Counted from the first letter of the stretch, positions 46,268 through 58,011 are shown. The stretch is 64,000 nt of DNA from Atkinsonella hypoxylon (GCA_000729835.1 JFHB01000013.1:124001-188000), one strand, 5' to 3'. Notes: generated from the sequence alone by a model not told the origin. Numbers and translations: made by a program.

Positions 46268-48866
46268 TCAATTCCGTAACCACAGGTCATTGTGGTTTAG
46301 GACCGTAGTGGTATCTTGTGAATGATCCGCCGATTCTGGGAAGTGGGTGTTGCCCACGATGCCCGTAGTAGGTGAATTTTCTGCTTCATCATCCAGACGA
46401 AGATAGTTCAGGTTGATTTTTGGTTTCTCTGTAGCAGTGCCTTGCACATTGTTTTGTATCTTCGGCGGCACAACCCGCTGCTTTAAGGGAATAACAGGGA
46501 GTCCGTGCGTGACGTCACCAATTGCCGGGGCTGGAAAATCACGACGCACCAATGAAGACGACTGTGACGGTTGCTGTAGCCCTAGGTTCTGTACAACCGA
46601 CGTAGGGGCTGATCGCTTGGACTCTGCTTCCAAACGACTATCATTAAGCCCCGCCGACCAAGGCGGCTCAAGTTCGTATACCATGCTAAGACCTATTGGC
46701 AGTACGCATTTCTGAGGGAACTCTGGCAGACAACCTGTCGTAGGCAACTTTCCGGTCGAGAGATAATAATCCACTGACGCGGTTATAATGAGGTAGGCAT
46801 GTGGATATCTCAAGAAGGCATCAGCCCAGGTACTCGAGCGAGTAGATCTGATCTGTAGCTGACTCGTCGAAGCTTCCTTTGTTGGTGGCTTCACATCGCT
46901 GCGAAGGAAGAGGCTTCGTGTGAAGTCATATGCCAAGCGAAGGAGGTGATTCGTCTTCGACCCCATATTGTCCGCAATCTCGAAAGTTTGCCCGCAAGCA
47001 GAGTGGAGCTTTGCCATTGCCTCCATGCGCTGTCTCCGGGTCTCCAGCTCGGCCTGCGATGGAGACATTTTGAGGTCGATCGCCCCTATAATCATGGGCA
47101 TCTCCAAGTACGCCAACCTAGAAATACTAAGTACACGGTCTGAGATGGGACACTTCCGAAAACGTACATGGAAATTGTGAGACTTGGAGATTCTCGTTCT
47201 CGACTAAAATACTCCATTATCCCGATTAACTCCACCATGGACCTGCGGAGTATATGTCCAGTATCCGCAACTTTGCGGCTGTACACAGAACCGGCAAACG
47301 AGGGGTTCTTGACAATTAGCATGGATTCGTAATGTGCAAGGTCTATGCAGGCCGTGCTCAAAAAAAAAAAAAAAAAGAAGTGAGTCTTTGACACAAAATC
47401 AAGTCTTCTGTGATCAACACTACTCACTGGTAATACATGAAAGTTGTCTGGATCATATGCTCAACAGCAGAGTGGGGCTGGTCGTCTAAGATCGAAGGAA
47501 GTCGGGACGATGCCATCCATTGTGCAAGAGCTTTCTTTGTCGAACTGATAGTTTGAAATCGTGAGGAAAGTTCCTTCTCTGAAAATGAGAACTCGCCATA
47601 GTTATTTGCAGCGAACCTCATGACCACCATGTCTGTCAGTAACACAGCTAATTGACACTGTTCCTGAAAGATGCGTATTTGAGCCCGCTTAGTCGGCAGG
47701 TCATACACACGAGATTCACGGATCTCCTCCATTAGCTCTCCTTCCTGGATTGCCGGAGCGGCTAGACTCAGCTCTTTTCGCGTGATCTGCGGCTGCCGTC
47801 GAAGTCCAAGATTAATGCTCCTATCACGGATGATGATAGACCACCACAGTCGCTTTTTCCATGGGGCCATTTCGGTATCCTTTCCAGCTTTACTGCTAGT
47901 AGCATCACCTGAGTTATCCGCGACAATGACAGTTTGTACAGCACGCGCTAGCCATCGATTGGCAGCATGTGGTTCGGCAGCTGTTGTGAAGAAGGTTAAT
48001 AAGAATGCAGTCTGGGCTAAATACCGGGGTCGGGTTTCTGTTTTGAGGTCGTACAGAAGCTGTTACTGGTCAATTACATGACCAAAAGACGATACACATG
48101 AGATTTGGTTATAGGAGGTAATGACATGGCTTACCCTCGCTCGGTTGTAAAGAGCGTTTAACGCAGTGCGTCTGTTGGCAAACCCACATCTGAGTAAGGT
48201 GTGTTTGCTCACATAAGGGGCAGCAGCAAAAAGCAGAGCCTGAAACAAGACCAAGGGTATCTTGACGACATCTTCATCCTGCTTGCTGGTATATGTCCTC
48301 CAGAAAGCGGCTTCGTCAATCATAATGGCGGACGGATGGACATGTATAAAGTACTGTGTGATGAACTCGTGCATCTGGTCTGGACTAGGTATGCTCAAGC
48401 ACCCCTGGTCAGATAATTGTGTAAGGTCACTGCCGTGGAGAGCAGGCAAGGCCTGCAAGTCCAGGAAATGCAACTTGGAATAGTGTACATGATCAGTCAA
48501 AGAGGGCAAGACACCGGACAACAGGTGTAGCGGGAGAGTTGCACCGTCGACATGTTGGCCCGCAGAGGCACTCGAGACTGCTCCTGGTTGGTCGATCAAC
48601 AAAGCCGAGTACCTGTTCCACACAAAAGATTAGTTAGTTAGCAAGCCCACCTCATACGGAACTGCAAACCAACATGCAACATGCAACGCGCAAAACCGCC
48701 GTCCTCCTCATCCTACTCACCGGCGACGCCGTCTCTCGGTAAACCTGCACACTTCCCCGTGTTGCTTGCATCGGGTACATGGAGGCCCAGTAATGGCCCC
48801 ATCACACCTGACCTTCCGGTTCTGGCACCATAAGCAGGCTCTGCTGGCCCTGGAGGAACGCTTCAT
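46268..48866 (-). CDS. Zn2Cys6 transcription factor with fungal-specific domain
   Basis: Nuclear DNA-binding regulator. Five exons, 48866-48721, 48612-48135, 48059-47428, 47356-47168 and 47117-46268, give 764 residues. The zinc cluster is encoded near the N-terminus: CLWCQNRKVRC then CTRCKQHGEVC, in the spacing C-x2-C-x6-C-x8-C-x2-C-x6-C, with the usual basic tail RRRRR. The rest contains the regulatory middle-homology region: LLFAAAPYVSKHTLLRCGF, KKRLWWSIIIRDRSINLGLR and GIMEYFSRERESP. That order is typical of the cutinase-regulator (CTF1-like) group. The fourth exon's acceptor is an unusual GAG after a 17-base T tract (A run 47360-47376 on the plus strand). It is divergent from the MpaB-like gene, so that gene is a plausible target. 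Start: the ATG at 48866, seven residues before the first conserved basic segment. Confidence 0.85.
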
Positions 48867-49494
48867 CCTTGTTCCGAGGAGCCAAGAGGAGCCAAGAGGC
48901 AAAAAACAGCTAGCGGGCGAAGCGGGCGAAGCGGGCGAAGCGGGAGAAGCGGGAGAAATGGGGACTGGTCGTCTCTGATGGTCTTAGTTTCAAGCTGACG
49001 AGACAACATCAAAAAGCGCTTACTCCGGACGTCGTACTCCGTACAAAGCAGGTCATCGGATCAACGTCAGGAAAAGGAGGTGGAGAAGGAGGAGATCGTT
49101 GCGAATGTCTGCGGGGATTCAGGCAATCAAGAGTCCAACTCCCCTTACCCCTCATGTCCTCCAGCCAATTATGGCGCAGACCCTTCTTTTCCTGCTTTTC
49201 AATTCCGAGCTCTACGTAATAGTTAGGGGTTGGTTTTAGAATCACCTCGGCCCCACCCACAGCCACTCAGGGGCGTGTGATGCGGCCTTCTGCCCTTTGT
49301 CACATTCATACTAGCTAACTAGTTAGTTACCGAGGAGTGAGGGAGTTGACTATGGATGGTATGTCATTCCCCGGACTCGTTTAAAGTCTCAATCAAGTCC
49401 CCTTCGTCTGCTCCAGCTGGACCTGCTTCTAGTCTACTTTCAGCTAATATATAACTATCTATCTATCATATGCAGCACTTCCGAGACTCCTCCA
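48867..49494. promoter_or_regulatory. Divergent promoter between Zn2Cys6 regulator and oxygenase
   Basis: 628 bp shared by two diverging genes. It contains five 9-bp GCGGGCGAA/GCGGGAGAA repeats at 48913-48957. CGG triplets, the usual Zn2Cys6 half-site core, are present in the sequence (for example near 49281), but I cannot show an operator. Confidence 0.35.
48913..48957. repeat. Five-copy 9-bp GCGGGCGAA repeat
   Basis: Three GCGGGCGAA units followed by two GCGGGAGAA units, immediately upstream of the Zn2Cys6 gene's ATG. Could be leader sequence or a promoter element. Confidence 0.85.
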
Positions 49495-50951
49495 ATGGCT
49501 TTCAACTACAGCAACATAGCCCCGAAACTGAACCCGGGTGATCTTTGGAACCAGGCCGTGTCTTCTCAAACCTCTTGGCGTCTGCTCATCTCTTTAGCCG
49601 TCCTCTACTCCAGCATTTGTTCTTCTCTCCGTTTCCGTAGAATCTCAACCGCGTTAAAGACACGTGGTTTCACAGATCGAAAGTCCCTGTCCAAGATGAC
49701 TACCGTACAAGCTCAGTCTATCGTCGCCGATTTGGCGCAGCTGGAGTTCCCCTTGATGTGGAACAAAGCTCTACAATTTGCGTTGTTCAAGGTTAATATC
49801 ACCCTCCCTCGGGCCGCCTAACCTCAGCGTCCACCTGTGCCCGGACCGTGCCCGGAACGAGTTGTGCTGAATCTCAAACCAGACATATGGCATACCAACT
49901 ATTTCCAACTTACTAGTAGCCACTCGCATGTTCAGTCACCCCGAAAGCTCAAGCAAGCGTTACGAAGACACAACCGTTCTCATAGGCGAATTCGTTATAC
50001 ACAGACCCGACGAACAGCGCACGCGTCAGGCTATTGCCCGCATGAACTCACTGCACAGCCCATACATCAAGGCTGGCAAGATTTCCAACGAGGATCTTTT
50101 GTATACCCTGAGCGTATTTGTCACAGAGCCAATTGCTTTCATCAACAAGTTCGAATGGCGGCAATTGACGGATATGGAGATGTGTGCTCAGGGCACCTTT
50201 TGGAAGTCCATTGGCGATGCAATGGGCCTCAAGTACACCGGCCTATTGAAGCGAGACTCGTGGAAGGATGGACTCGAGTTTTTAGAGGACATCACCGAGT
50301 GGGCACAGCAGTATGAGTCGGACTTCATGGTCCCGACCGCCACAAATAAGCAGACTGCGGATGAGCTTGTGCGGTTGCTGTTGTTCCACATCCCAAAGTG
50401 TGCCCGGGCGTTTGCGGCTCAGGCGGTCGGTGTCATCATGGGCGAGCGTCTCCGAGTTGCCATGATGTAAGTAATCGCCATTGCTCTTGTCCATCCCCAA
50501 GCTGCTTCGCGTTCAGCTAACTGATCTCGCCTGCCACACTCACAGCTATCCTACTCCCTCACCTATCGTGGAAGTCACCATCAACTCCATCCTCAGTATA
50601 CGACGTTTTGTCTTACGCCACCTTTCCCTTCCGCGGTTTTCACGATTGGAAGATTTCTCTGATCCGGACCCCCAAACAGGCCGCTACTATCACAATGTCT
50701 ATCTAATCCATCCATACTATGTGAAACCAACATTCAGTAGTAGATGGGGGCCGCAAGCATGGCTCACATGGGCGCTGGGTGGGACCGTGCCAGGCGGTAA
50801 AGACGGTGCCAAATACGGCCCCGAAGGCTATCGCTTCGAGGAGGTTGGTCGAGATAAGAAAAGAGTTTTCACCAAGGATGATCTGAATGAGTGGGAAAGC
50901 AAGGTCCAAAAGGCAATCCCAGTTGGCTGCCCATTCTCCATGAGTCGCTGA
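49495..50951 (+). CDS. MpaB-like ER-bound oxygenase (DUF2236/Lcp family)
   Basis: Exons 49495-49791, 49883-50466 and 50546-50951 give 428 residues. Introns have a GTTAAT donor with a TGCTGAAT branch, and a GTAAGT donor with a CACAG acceptor. A hydrophobic stretch at residues about 30-46 (LLISLAVLYSSICSSL) may anchor it in the ER. Family features are IPTISNLLVATRMFS, HRPDEQRTRQAIARMNSLHS (containing the conserved His), DLLYTLSVFVTEPIAFINKF, and FWKSIGDAMGL. MpaB in Penicillium cleaves a prenyl chain oxidatively during mycophenolic acid synthesis, and bacterial Lcp cleaves rubber. The substrate here is unknown, and no polyketide or terpene gene lies nearby. Confidence 0.8.
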
Positions 50952-52425
50952 AGAGGGTGACGAGGCAGGATTCGTAGTCAATCAAAGAGACGCTTTGGTA
51001 TTCACATAAAAATGTGGCGACGATTTATGCACAAAACAAGTACATAATACATTTGATGTTGCAGCCACTTCTCGCCTCATGCCCGCTCGTTCACGGTATT
51101 CTCAGTCGCTGGACGATTGGACAAGTTGTTGTAGTTGTAATCAACTGTGGAATCCTTCACATTTCGCAAATCTGCCAATGAATGATCTATAAAGCATATG
51201 AACGAAAGATGAGGGGGGAACAATTCGAGGCCATGGCCCCAATTCGATGGTATCATGGGTTTTCAGGCGTGTGCTCCCCGAGCTGGCCACCGATGCTCTA
51301 TCGGAGGGGTTCGGTCAAAACCACACAAGCAAAGCAACCTTTCTTGTCTGGTCGGTCATGTCTGGATTAGCTGCGGAAGCAGAGGTCATTAGGCGGGCAA
51401 AGAGCGCGGTGAACTTGACTGTTAAAAGTGACATTCTTCCAATTTCATCGGCAGTAGCAAGTAATGTCATAAAACTCACCAAACTCGGGCTTGGCTTCGT
51501 GCCTATCTTTTGTCCTCTATCGGTGCTTGGTTACGCATCAATTGCTGCCATTCAGCAGAATTTGTCGCATGCTCGATTTATCGATAGGATAATCAGCAAG
51601 TAGACGTCATCTCGTCCTACGACTGAACACGTCTAACCCACAAGGCTATCGGAAGTTCGCTATAACCGGTCATGGCAGAGAACGGTCGACGCAGCTGGAC
51701 ACATGAGCAGAATTGATCAATTGGTTTCTTCGACTCTGTGCGTCTTTCCTCGTATCAACTCCCGTCGTGCGAGGAGCTTATCAAGCACAAAGGCAGTTAC
51801 ACAACATGTTGATCAAGTACCAACCAGGCAGAGACTTTAATGCAGGAGGCACGCGACGCTGGTCGGGTTGCCTGTCTGGTAGACAAAAACTGCGTATGTG
51901 GTTGGCTCGAAGAGGTTTATGGTGTCAAATTTTTCAGCCAAGGGCCAAGGGTTCTACCCTTGCAATCGGTGTGCCTCAGGTCGTCGGCGTGGCATGAGAA
52001 TGTCGACAACACCAAGACAAATTCGCCAGCGACGGGCAGGCGCGCCCCACAAACGAGCCCGTAATGCGACCCGCACCACCGCGGGCGACAGACCCTAATT
52101 CAGTTCATCTCAGTTAAGAGAACTCAGTCAGTCAAGTCACTCTCTCACGCAGATGCTCTATCTCGCCTCCCTTGGCTGCTATCTCATCTATTGCCTGCGA
52201 CAACATCTGTCACTGCATCTCGTCCAAGTTTCCGCATAAAAACCCGCCTTCTACAAGCCGTGATTTTCACAGGAAGCCGCCTTGTACATCTCGATTCCAA
52301 ATCGCATTTACTACCACTCATCCACCGTACTTGACCGACGTGCAGCCACAGAAGCCCACCGTATTTACTGCTCATGAGAATCCCATGTGCACCATTCTTT
52401 GCGAGAAACACCTTTACCTTCGCCG
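50952..52425. other. Intergenic stretch containing one orphan open frame
   Basis: Largely without recognised genes. One 118-codon frame at 51247-51603 is listed separately. A weak frame at about 51713-51997 shows no domain. Confidence 0.5.
51247..51603 (+). CDS. Possible small orphan protein, 118 residues
   Basis: An ATG-started frame with an alternating pattern of hydrophobic and polar residues: VLPELATDALSEGFGQN, AEAEVIRRAKSAVNLTV, then two hydrophobic stretches (LTKLGLGFVPIFCPLSVLGY). I do not recognise a family. It is longer than most noise frames in the neighbouring spacers, but no introns or conserved motif support it. It could be a genuine small secreted or membrane protein, a gene fragment, or chance. 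Confidence 0.25.
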   Translation: MVSWVFRRVLPELATDALSEGFGQNHTSKATFLVWSVMSGLAAEAEVIRRAKSAVNLTVKSDILPISSAVASNVIKLTKLGLGFVPIFCPLSVLGYASIAAIQQNLSHARFIDRIISK

Positions 52426-52608
52426 ATGTTGTCATTCACGCTAACCACGTACCTGGCACAACCTGACAATAGAAAGGGTCAGCGCGTCATTTCAGAGTTT
52501 CGCTGTGCGATCATCCACAAAGATTGCATACCCGGTAAACCTGAAGACTGCTTCGGGTCGTCGCTGGTACAGAGTGTCTCATGCATGGACTCGCTTCGCC
52601 TGTCATGA
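52426..52608 (+). promoter_or_regulatory. Upstream ORF overlapping the start of the double-zinc-cluster gene
   Basis: A 60-codon frame from an ATG at 52426 runs past the presumed regulator ATG at 52581 in another frame, and stops at TGA 52606-52608. That TGA overlaps the next in-frame Met of the regulator (tcATGAat). If transcribed, it could hold down translation or favour the downstream Met. Transcription start is unknown. Confidence 0.35.
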
Positions 52609-55075
52609 ATATGGCGCCGGGTGGCCCGACAATTCTAGCAACAGGATCAAGTCATGCCCATGAAACCCAACCTCAACCTCACTCCATCTCGAGCCAGAAC
52701 CGAACATCATCTCACTCGAGATCGAAGTCCCAAGGGAATTACTCACCTGGTCAACGCCCAAAGAAGTCATCATCGACCTGTTCCACTTGCCGGTTTCGGA
52801 AAGTCCGTTGCAACGGAGATCGGCCGGTCTGTTCTAACTGCCGTAGACTTGGATTTCCCTGCTCTTACGATGACGCCGACGCCGAAAACTGGTCCATGGC
52901 TTTGCCGCGTCGGAGAGTCAAACAGGCATGTTTGAGTTGCCACAGTCGCAAAGCACGGTGCTCCGGTCATATGCCTGCTTGTGATAGGTGTCGAACGCAA
53001 GGAATTGAATGTGTTTACCGTCCGGGCAAGCGTGTCAAAGGACCACTGGGCAAAAGCAGTGCACCTGAGACTCAGAGTCCTCGCAGCCACGATGGGGATA
53101 ATCGACAACGTCAGAGGGGTCATGACGATGACAGGGCCGATGGAAGTGACACTCCTCTAACAGACATAGCAAACACGCCCAGTACCTACAACAATGATAT
53201 GTAAGCTGACATAACCTCACGGAAACCTGGGAAGATGTTGTTGTTTTCTTTTTTGTCCTTTCACTTCTAACAGATAACAGATCTGACTTGGATGGATCCT
53301 TTGATTCTATAATGAGCCGTACCTTTGATCAGTTTTTTCGACATGTTCACCATATACCTATGTATTCGTTCTTGCACCGTGCATCGCTCATGGAGCAATA
53401 CAACGCCGGCAAGGTTGACGAGGCTTTACTCCTGGCTCTCATTGGCATCACCTCCTGCTTGATAGATATGGGCAATGGCGTACGCGAGTACGGTGATCGA
53501 TGCATCGACCGCGCCGAAAGCTTAGTTTTCGCCGATTATTCACGACCTTCAACGTTCAAAGTCCAAGCTCTCGTTTTTATGATGAAACACAGAATTCTGT
53601 CCAACCGGTACCCCAGTGCATTCATGCTTCTCAGCATGGCTTCACGATTCGCGGCTGCACTTCGCCTCAATCACAATAGTCCCAATCTCTGTTTTCTCGC
53701 TCAAGAGTCTCGACGACGACTGATGTGGTCCCTATATTGCATTGATACCGGAATCGCTGCAGGCTACCGTGACTTTGCATTATGGCGTGCTGACAGAATC
53801 TTTGTCAGCTTGCCCTGCAATGAAAGAAATTTCGAATTCGATCTACCTCAACCGGCTGAGATGCTCGATCCCGAGTGCAATGGTCCAGAAGCCCAGCATT
53901 CGGAAGACATTGGAAGCCTAGCCCTTCACATCCGCATCCTTCATCTAAGGCAGAAGATTATTGAGTTTACAAAGGACGTTCTCGTCAGCCGAACAATCAC
54001 GGATACCTCAAGCCTGCAAAAGCCAGTTTTAGCACTGCATAAGCAGTTGGATGACTTTGCCAGCAGGTTGCCTACTTCTTTTCAATTTTCAGAAAGCTCA
54101 CTCCGACTTCGAGCCTACTCCCCACGTATATGTGTCTTCATTATGATCCACGTGTGGTGGCATCAATGCCATTGTGATTTATACCGCATGACGATGGCCG
54201 GCTTCCGTGAGGCATTACCCGAGGCGGTTCTGCAACGTCTTGACCCAACCTTCCTCACACATTGTCAATGTCAGTGCGTGGATCATTCGCTGGCAATGGC
54301 CAACATCTTTGCAACCATGCAGAAACTCGGCACCAAGCCGGTTGCCGATCTGGATCTTGCGTTATGTGCGTATCAGTGTGCCCGCATGCTCAAGTACGCA
54401 CTTCAGGGCGGAGGGGAAAAATTCGGCTTGGCCGTCGAAGCCGTCACTGAAAAGGCCAAGGTTTGTCTGCAGGCGATCAAAGAGTGCTGCTGCATGGGAC
54501 CTGCTGCCGGTGCAATCCGAAGCGATCTGGAACGATTGATAAGCCAAGGCTTTGGCTCAGACGTATCGTCCCCCCAAGACACAGCAATAGACCGCAACCA
54601 ATCGAATCACGCCGCGGAGACGGATGCGCCCTCTCAACATCCCGGTTTGCGCAACATTGAACTCACTGAAGAGCCAGTCGTCATCACTACCGTTGAAGCT
54701 CCTCGGTCGCATATCGAATCTAACTCCCACGAGACCTTCATGGCAACCTCAGGCACGACGTCCTCGATGCAAACATCACTATCCGCACAAACACTAACCT
54801 CGTCCAATCCCTGGAACGCAGCGTCTCAATTTTCTCCTCTACCGGCAACGTTCCCCGTTGCGGGTGCCGAGAGCCAAGGCACGATGGAGCAGATGGATGT
54901 GAGTAACAAGCCCGAAGCGACATCAAGTGAGCTGAACAGCGCGTATGAAGGCGCTCTGGATGGCTTCGATCAAGATAACGGGCTGGCTCACGCCATGGGC
55001 GTCGAACTCTCACCTTGGAACTGGAGCAGTGATTTGCAATGGCCGGATTTTCTGAACAACAGCGTGGGTGTATGA
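52581..55075 (+). CDS. Transcription factor with two tandem Zn2Cys6 clusters
   Basis: Exons 52581-53200 and 53281-55075 give 804 residues. The intron has a GTAAGC donor and CTAACAGATAACAG end. The nearer acceptor would cause an immediate stop, so I use the later one. Two complete zinc clusters sit about 20 residues apart: CSTCRFRKVRC with CSNCRRLGFPC, and CLSCHSRKARC with CDRCRTQGIEC. Both keep all six cysteines in C-x2-C-x6-C-x6-C-x2-C-x6-C. Most fungal factors have only one. The C-terminal part (HHIPMYSFLHRASLM, ESRRRLMWSLYCIDTG) is a fungal-specific transcription-factor domain. Target genes are unknown. Confidence 0.88.
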
Positions 55076-55687
55076 AACCTTTTTCCCCTTCGTGGCACGT
55101 AATGTCTTGTAGAGCGGCGCATCATGAAGAATGCATGCTCTTTAGTACTCGATATAATGACAATCTCAGAAATCTACTCTTTACCGATTCGTGACAGTTC
55201 GTGTATTAGTCCCACATTGCGTCAACCCAGGGACAAAAAAGGCTCTGCTGATCTGTCGCTCCCACCATGAGCATGGCGATTGCGACAAAACCCTCTTTAT
55301 CTTAGCGCAGTACAGTAATAAAGTAACCCATCCCAGCAAGTGCTGTGGTGACCGCCGAGATGGAATATCCTGCGCTGGTGGCAAGGATGTCTGGTAAATG
55401 CTAGGTTCGCGAGGCCGATAGCTAGACCCAAGGTACGTACCATTATCAGTCAGTGCCTTAGGCCCGAGGCCCGAATGCTGCGCTCTGCTGCCTGCGCTCT
55501 GCTGCCTGCGCTCTGCTGCCTGCGCCTGCAGGCACCGCCAAGCTAGTCCAGCTTACTGTCAACGGTTGGTTGTTCGTGAGTTTTGCGTGCAGACGGCTAC
55601 GGCATATATCACGACTAAAATGTCGGACACAAATCCAACCTCAAAGCCTCCCACCCTCCGGCATTCGATGATCACACGAAAAGCAGA
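55076..55687. other. Intergenic with 14-bp tandem repeat
   Basis: 3' end of the regulator and promoter of the next F-box gene. The 14-bp TGCGCTCTGCTGCC unit repeats exactly three times at 55479-55520. No gene seen. Confidence 0.6.
55479..55520. repeat. Exact 14-bp tandem repeat, three copies
   Basis: Three identical copies of TGCGCTCTGCTGCC, 42 bp in all. Intergenic, about 170 bp upstream of the F-box start. Confidence 0.9.
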
Positions 55688-57193
55688 ATGGGACCCGTGC
55701 CGTTCATACACGCAACAGCAACAGCCCTGCCGGGCACATGTCCCATCAAAAAGGTTCCATTAGAGGTCTTGCTGCGCATCAGCGACCACTTGTCCACTCC
55801 AGATCTGTGCCGTCTGCGGATGACCTGCCGTTCTGTCGAGCAAGCCCTGTACGCAACTTTTGTCAATGAGTTCTTCACCAAGAAACAATTCATGATCGCG
55901 CAGGACAGCCTGCAGACGCTGATTGACATATCGACAAGTCGACTGGGCCACCATTTGCGCTTTGTCCACCTCGGCTTGGATCGTTTACCAGAGGGCCCCC
56001 CTTCCATAAATGGTCGCCTGCCGCCGTTGCGAAATGGGGAGAAGGAAGCCCGATACAGGGAACGCTGTGCCAACACTGAAGCGCTGTGGAACGCGGGACA
56101 CCACCGGGACATGCTGGCCGCTGCGTTCCGCAATCTTGCAGACCTGGAGGATGTCGTTATCAGGGACTTCAATTCTCGGCGGCGGTCGAGGGACGGACCA
56201 GACGCCGAGTGGCGCAGCTACGGCTTCAGCACTGTCTTCAACGAGACGGGCGTGCTTATGTCTCAAGATGCTTCGGGGTATCCCTCTCAAAACTACAGGT
56301 ACTGTAGCCAGGTTTTCGTCGCCGTCTTGTCCGCGCTCGGAGCAGCCAACGCGAGGCCCAAGGGCATCGAGGTCATGTCCAGGAACCGCAGCCATCTGCT
56401 GGACTTTGCGTTTCATATTCCCGATTTCATGCAGCCTTCTGTTATGCCCATTCTTAAACGTCTCGAGAAGCTGCATTTGTCTGTCGACCTGACGTGGTGC
56501 TTCCTAGTTGGTCATTCAACGCCAGACTTGTGTATCCGAAGGTTTCTCTCCTGCACCACCAATCTCAGAGATCTTCGCATCAACGGACAACGCAACAATA
56601 GCTTTGGCTTCGCTGGCTTTCTCGACTGGATCATAGGGGACTCTGATTCTCCAAATCAAACGAGCAACAGCATGAGCATCAGTACCGGTAACGGCAAAAA
56701 AGAGCAAGATGCCCCAGTTCTTTCAATGCCATATTTAGAAAAGCTCAGTCTTGGCTTCATGAATATTAAACCACGACGCCTCCTCAAGCTCATCTCCAAG
56801 TTTGCCCCATCCCTCAAAGCTATTGAACTCTGGAAACTCTGCTTGATTCCAAGTCTTCCATCAGACACACCACCTACGCCTTCGCCTCGAAAGAATTTCT
56901 GGGCCTCATTTCTAAACGAAGTCACCGGAATCCCTGGGCTCGAACTCAAGCACATCAAAGTCGGCATGCTCCGGCAGCAGTGGATCGAAAAGCCTAGTCC
57001 CGCTCAAGTCTTCTTCAGAGGATACGGGCCTGTTTGCGAGTACATTGGCCCCGACGGAAAACACTTTTTAACTGAAATCAAGGCTCTTGTCGAAGTTCAA
57101 TGGCCGGTAGAGAATCTCGAAATTCTCGGCAATGATAGTCAAGTAGAGGGTGAGCACTTCCCATGCATTACATCAGAACCAGACATACCCTGA
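55688..57193 (+). CDS. F-box protein, intronless
   Basis: 501 residues from the ATG at 55688, with no intron needed. Residues about 22-60 (KVPLEVLLRISDHLSTPDLCRLRMTCRSVEQAL) form a clear F-box, suggesting an SCF ubiquitin-ligase receptor. The rest has weak leucine-rich features (LEKLHLSVDL, NLRDLRINGQ, LEKLSLGFMN, LKAIELWKLCL), which may form a substrate surface. Such single-exon F-box genes are common and fast-evolving in filamentous ascomycetes. The substrate and cellular process are unknown. Confidence 0.8.
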   Translation: MGPVPFIHATATALPGTCPIKKVPLEVLLRISDHLSTPDLCRLRMTCRSVEQALYATFVNEFFTKKQFMIAQDSLQTLIDISTSRLGHHLRFVHLGLDRLPEGPPSINGRLPPLRNGEKEARYRERCANTEALWNAGHHRDMLAAAFRNLADLEDVVIRDFNSRRRSRDGPDAEWRSYGFSTVFNETGVLMSQDASGYPSQNYRYCSQVFVAVLSALGAANARPKGIEVMSRNRSHLLDFAFHIPDFMQPSVMPILKRLEKLHLSVDLTWCFLVGHSTPDLCIRRFLSCTTNLRDLRINGQRNNSFGFAGFLDWIIGDSDSPNQTSNSMSISTGNGKKEQDAPVLSMPYLEKLSLGFMNIKPRRLLKLISKFAPSLKAIELWKLCLIPSLPSDTPPTPSPRKNFWASFLNEVTGIPGLELKHIKVGMLRQQWIEKPSPAQVFFRGYGPVCEYIGPDGKHFLTEIKALVEVQWPVENLEILGNDSQVEGEHFPCITSEPDIP

Positions 57194-57662
57194 AAGGCAC
57201 AAGGCTCCTTCCCCCGCTCTCAATACAAAACCATCATTATATTCATAGTACTGATGCCAGGTCTTGGAATGAATCAATAGGCAGCAGCGTTGTAGATAGT
57301 GAAGAGAGCGCTGCTGAAGACGACGGATGAGTGAACAGTCGAGGCTAATACGTCGCAACAGGACTGGAAGTAGAATGGGTTGACGATTTTAGAGGAGGTC
57401 CTATTGCTGGCCATACGGACTTGTTACTCTAGGCGTTGCTGGGTCATAGCCAGCATCATTTCCAACCGTGCATACGTAGAATAGGTCGTGTTGTTGAGGA
57501 TATATTAAGGACACCTGGATAATATTATGGGACCCACTGAGAATCTGTGCCTTGTCTACCTGCTTATGATAGAGGCTGATGATGGTGTTGCGTTGGCCGA
57601 GGCGTCCGAGGCTATGGAGTCTATGGAGTCGTGGTGGAATCAATCAGAATAAGTTGATTACA

Positions 57663-57737
57663 GTCGGTTGGTCGGTTGGTCGGTTGGTCGGTCGGTCGGT
57701 TGGTCGGTCGGTCGGTTGGTCGGTTGGTTGGTTGGTG
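57663..57737. repeat. GGTCGGTT/GGTTGGTC microsatellite
   Basis: About 75 bp built from GGTC and GGTT tetranucleotides. Likely variable between strains. Confidence 0.9.
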
Positions 57738-57980
57738 CGTGTGGTGGAGCTCCACTCGGCCGCCGGTGCCTGGGACAAGCGTATGGACACCCACTCACTG
57801 TATGTATGCATGTGTACGGCTGTCACGCCCAAGCAGGCAGGCACGCAGCGGACACCGTGAAAGACGGCCACGACGAGTCAACTTCACCTTTCTCTGCTCA
57901 ATCCAGGTCACAATTCACAATCCATGAGGGCTTTACTTTTTCTCCACGGCCGCTAGGCTGCAGTGCCAGCTGCCAGCTGC

Positions 57981-58011
<31 letters not shown>
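57981..58011. repeat. CGACAA hexamer repeat
   Basis: About five copies of a CGACAA unit, roughly 180 bp before the PARP start codon and probably in its leader. Confidence 0.8.
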
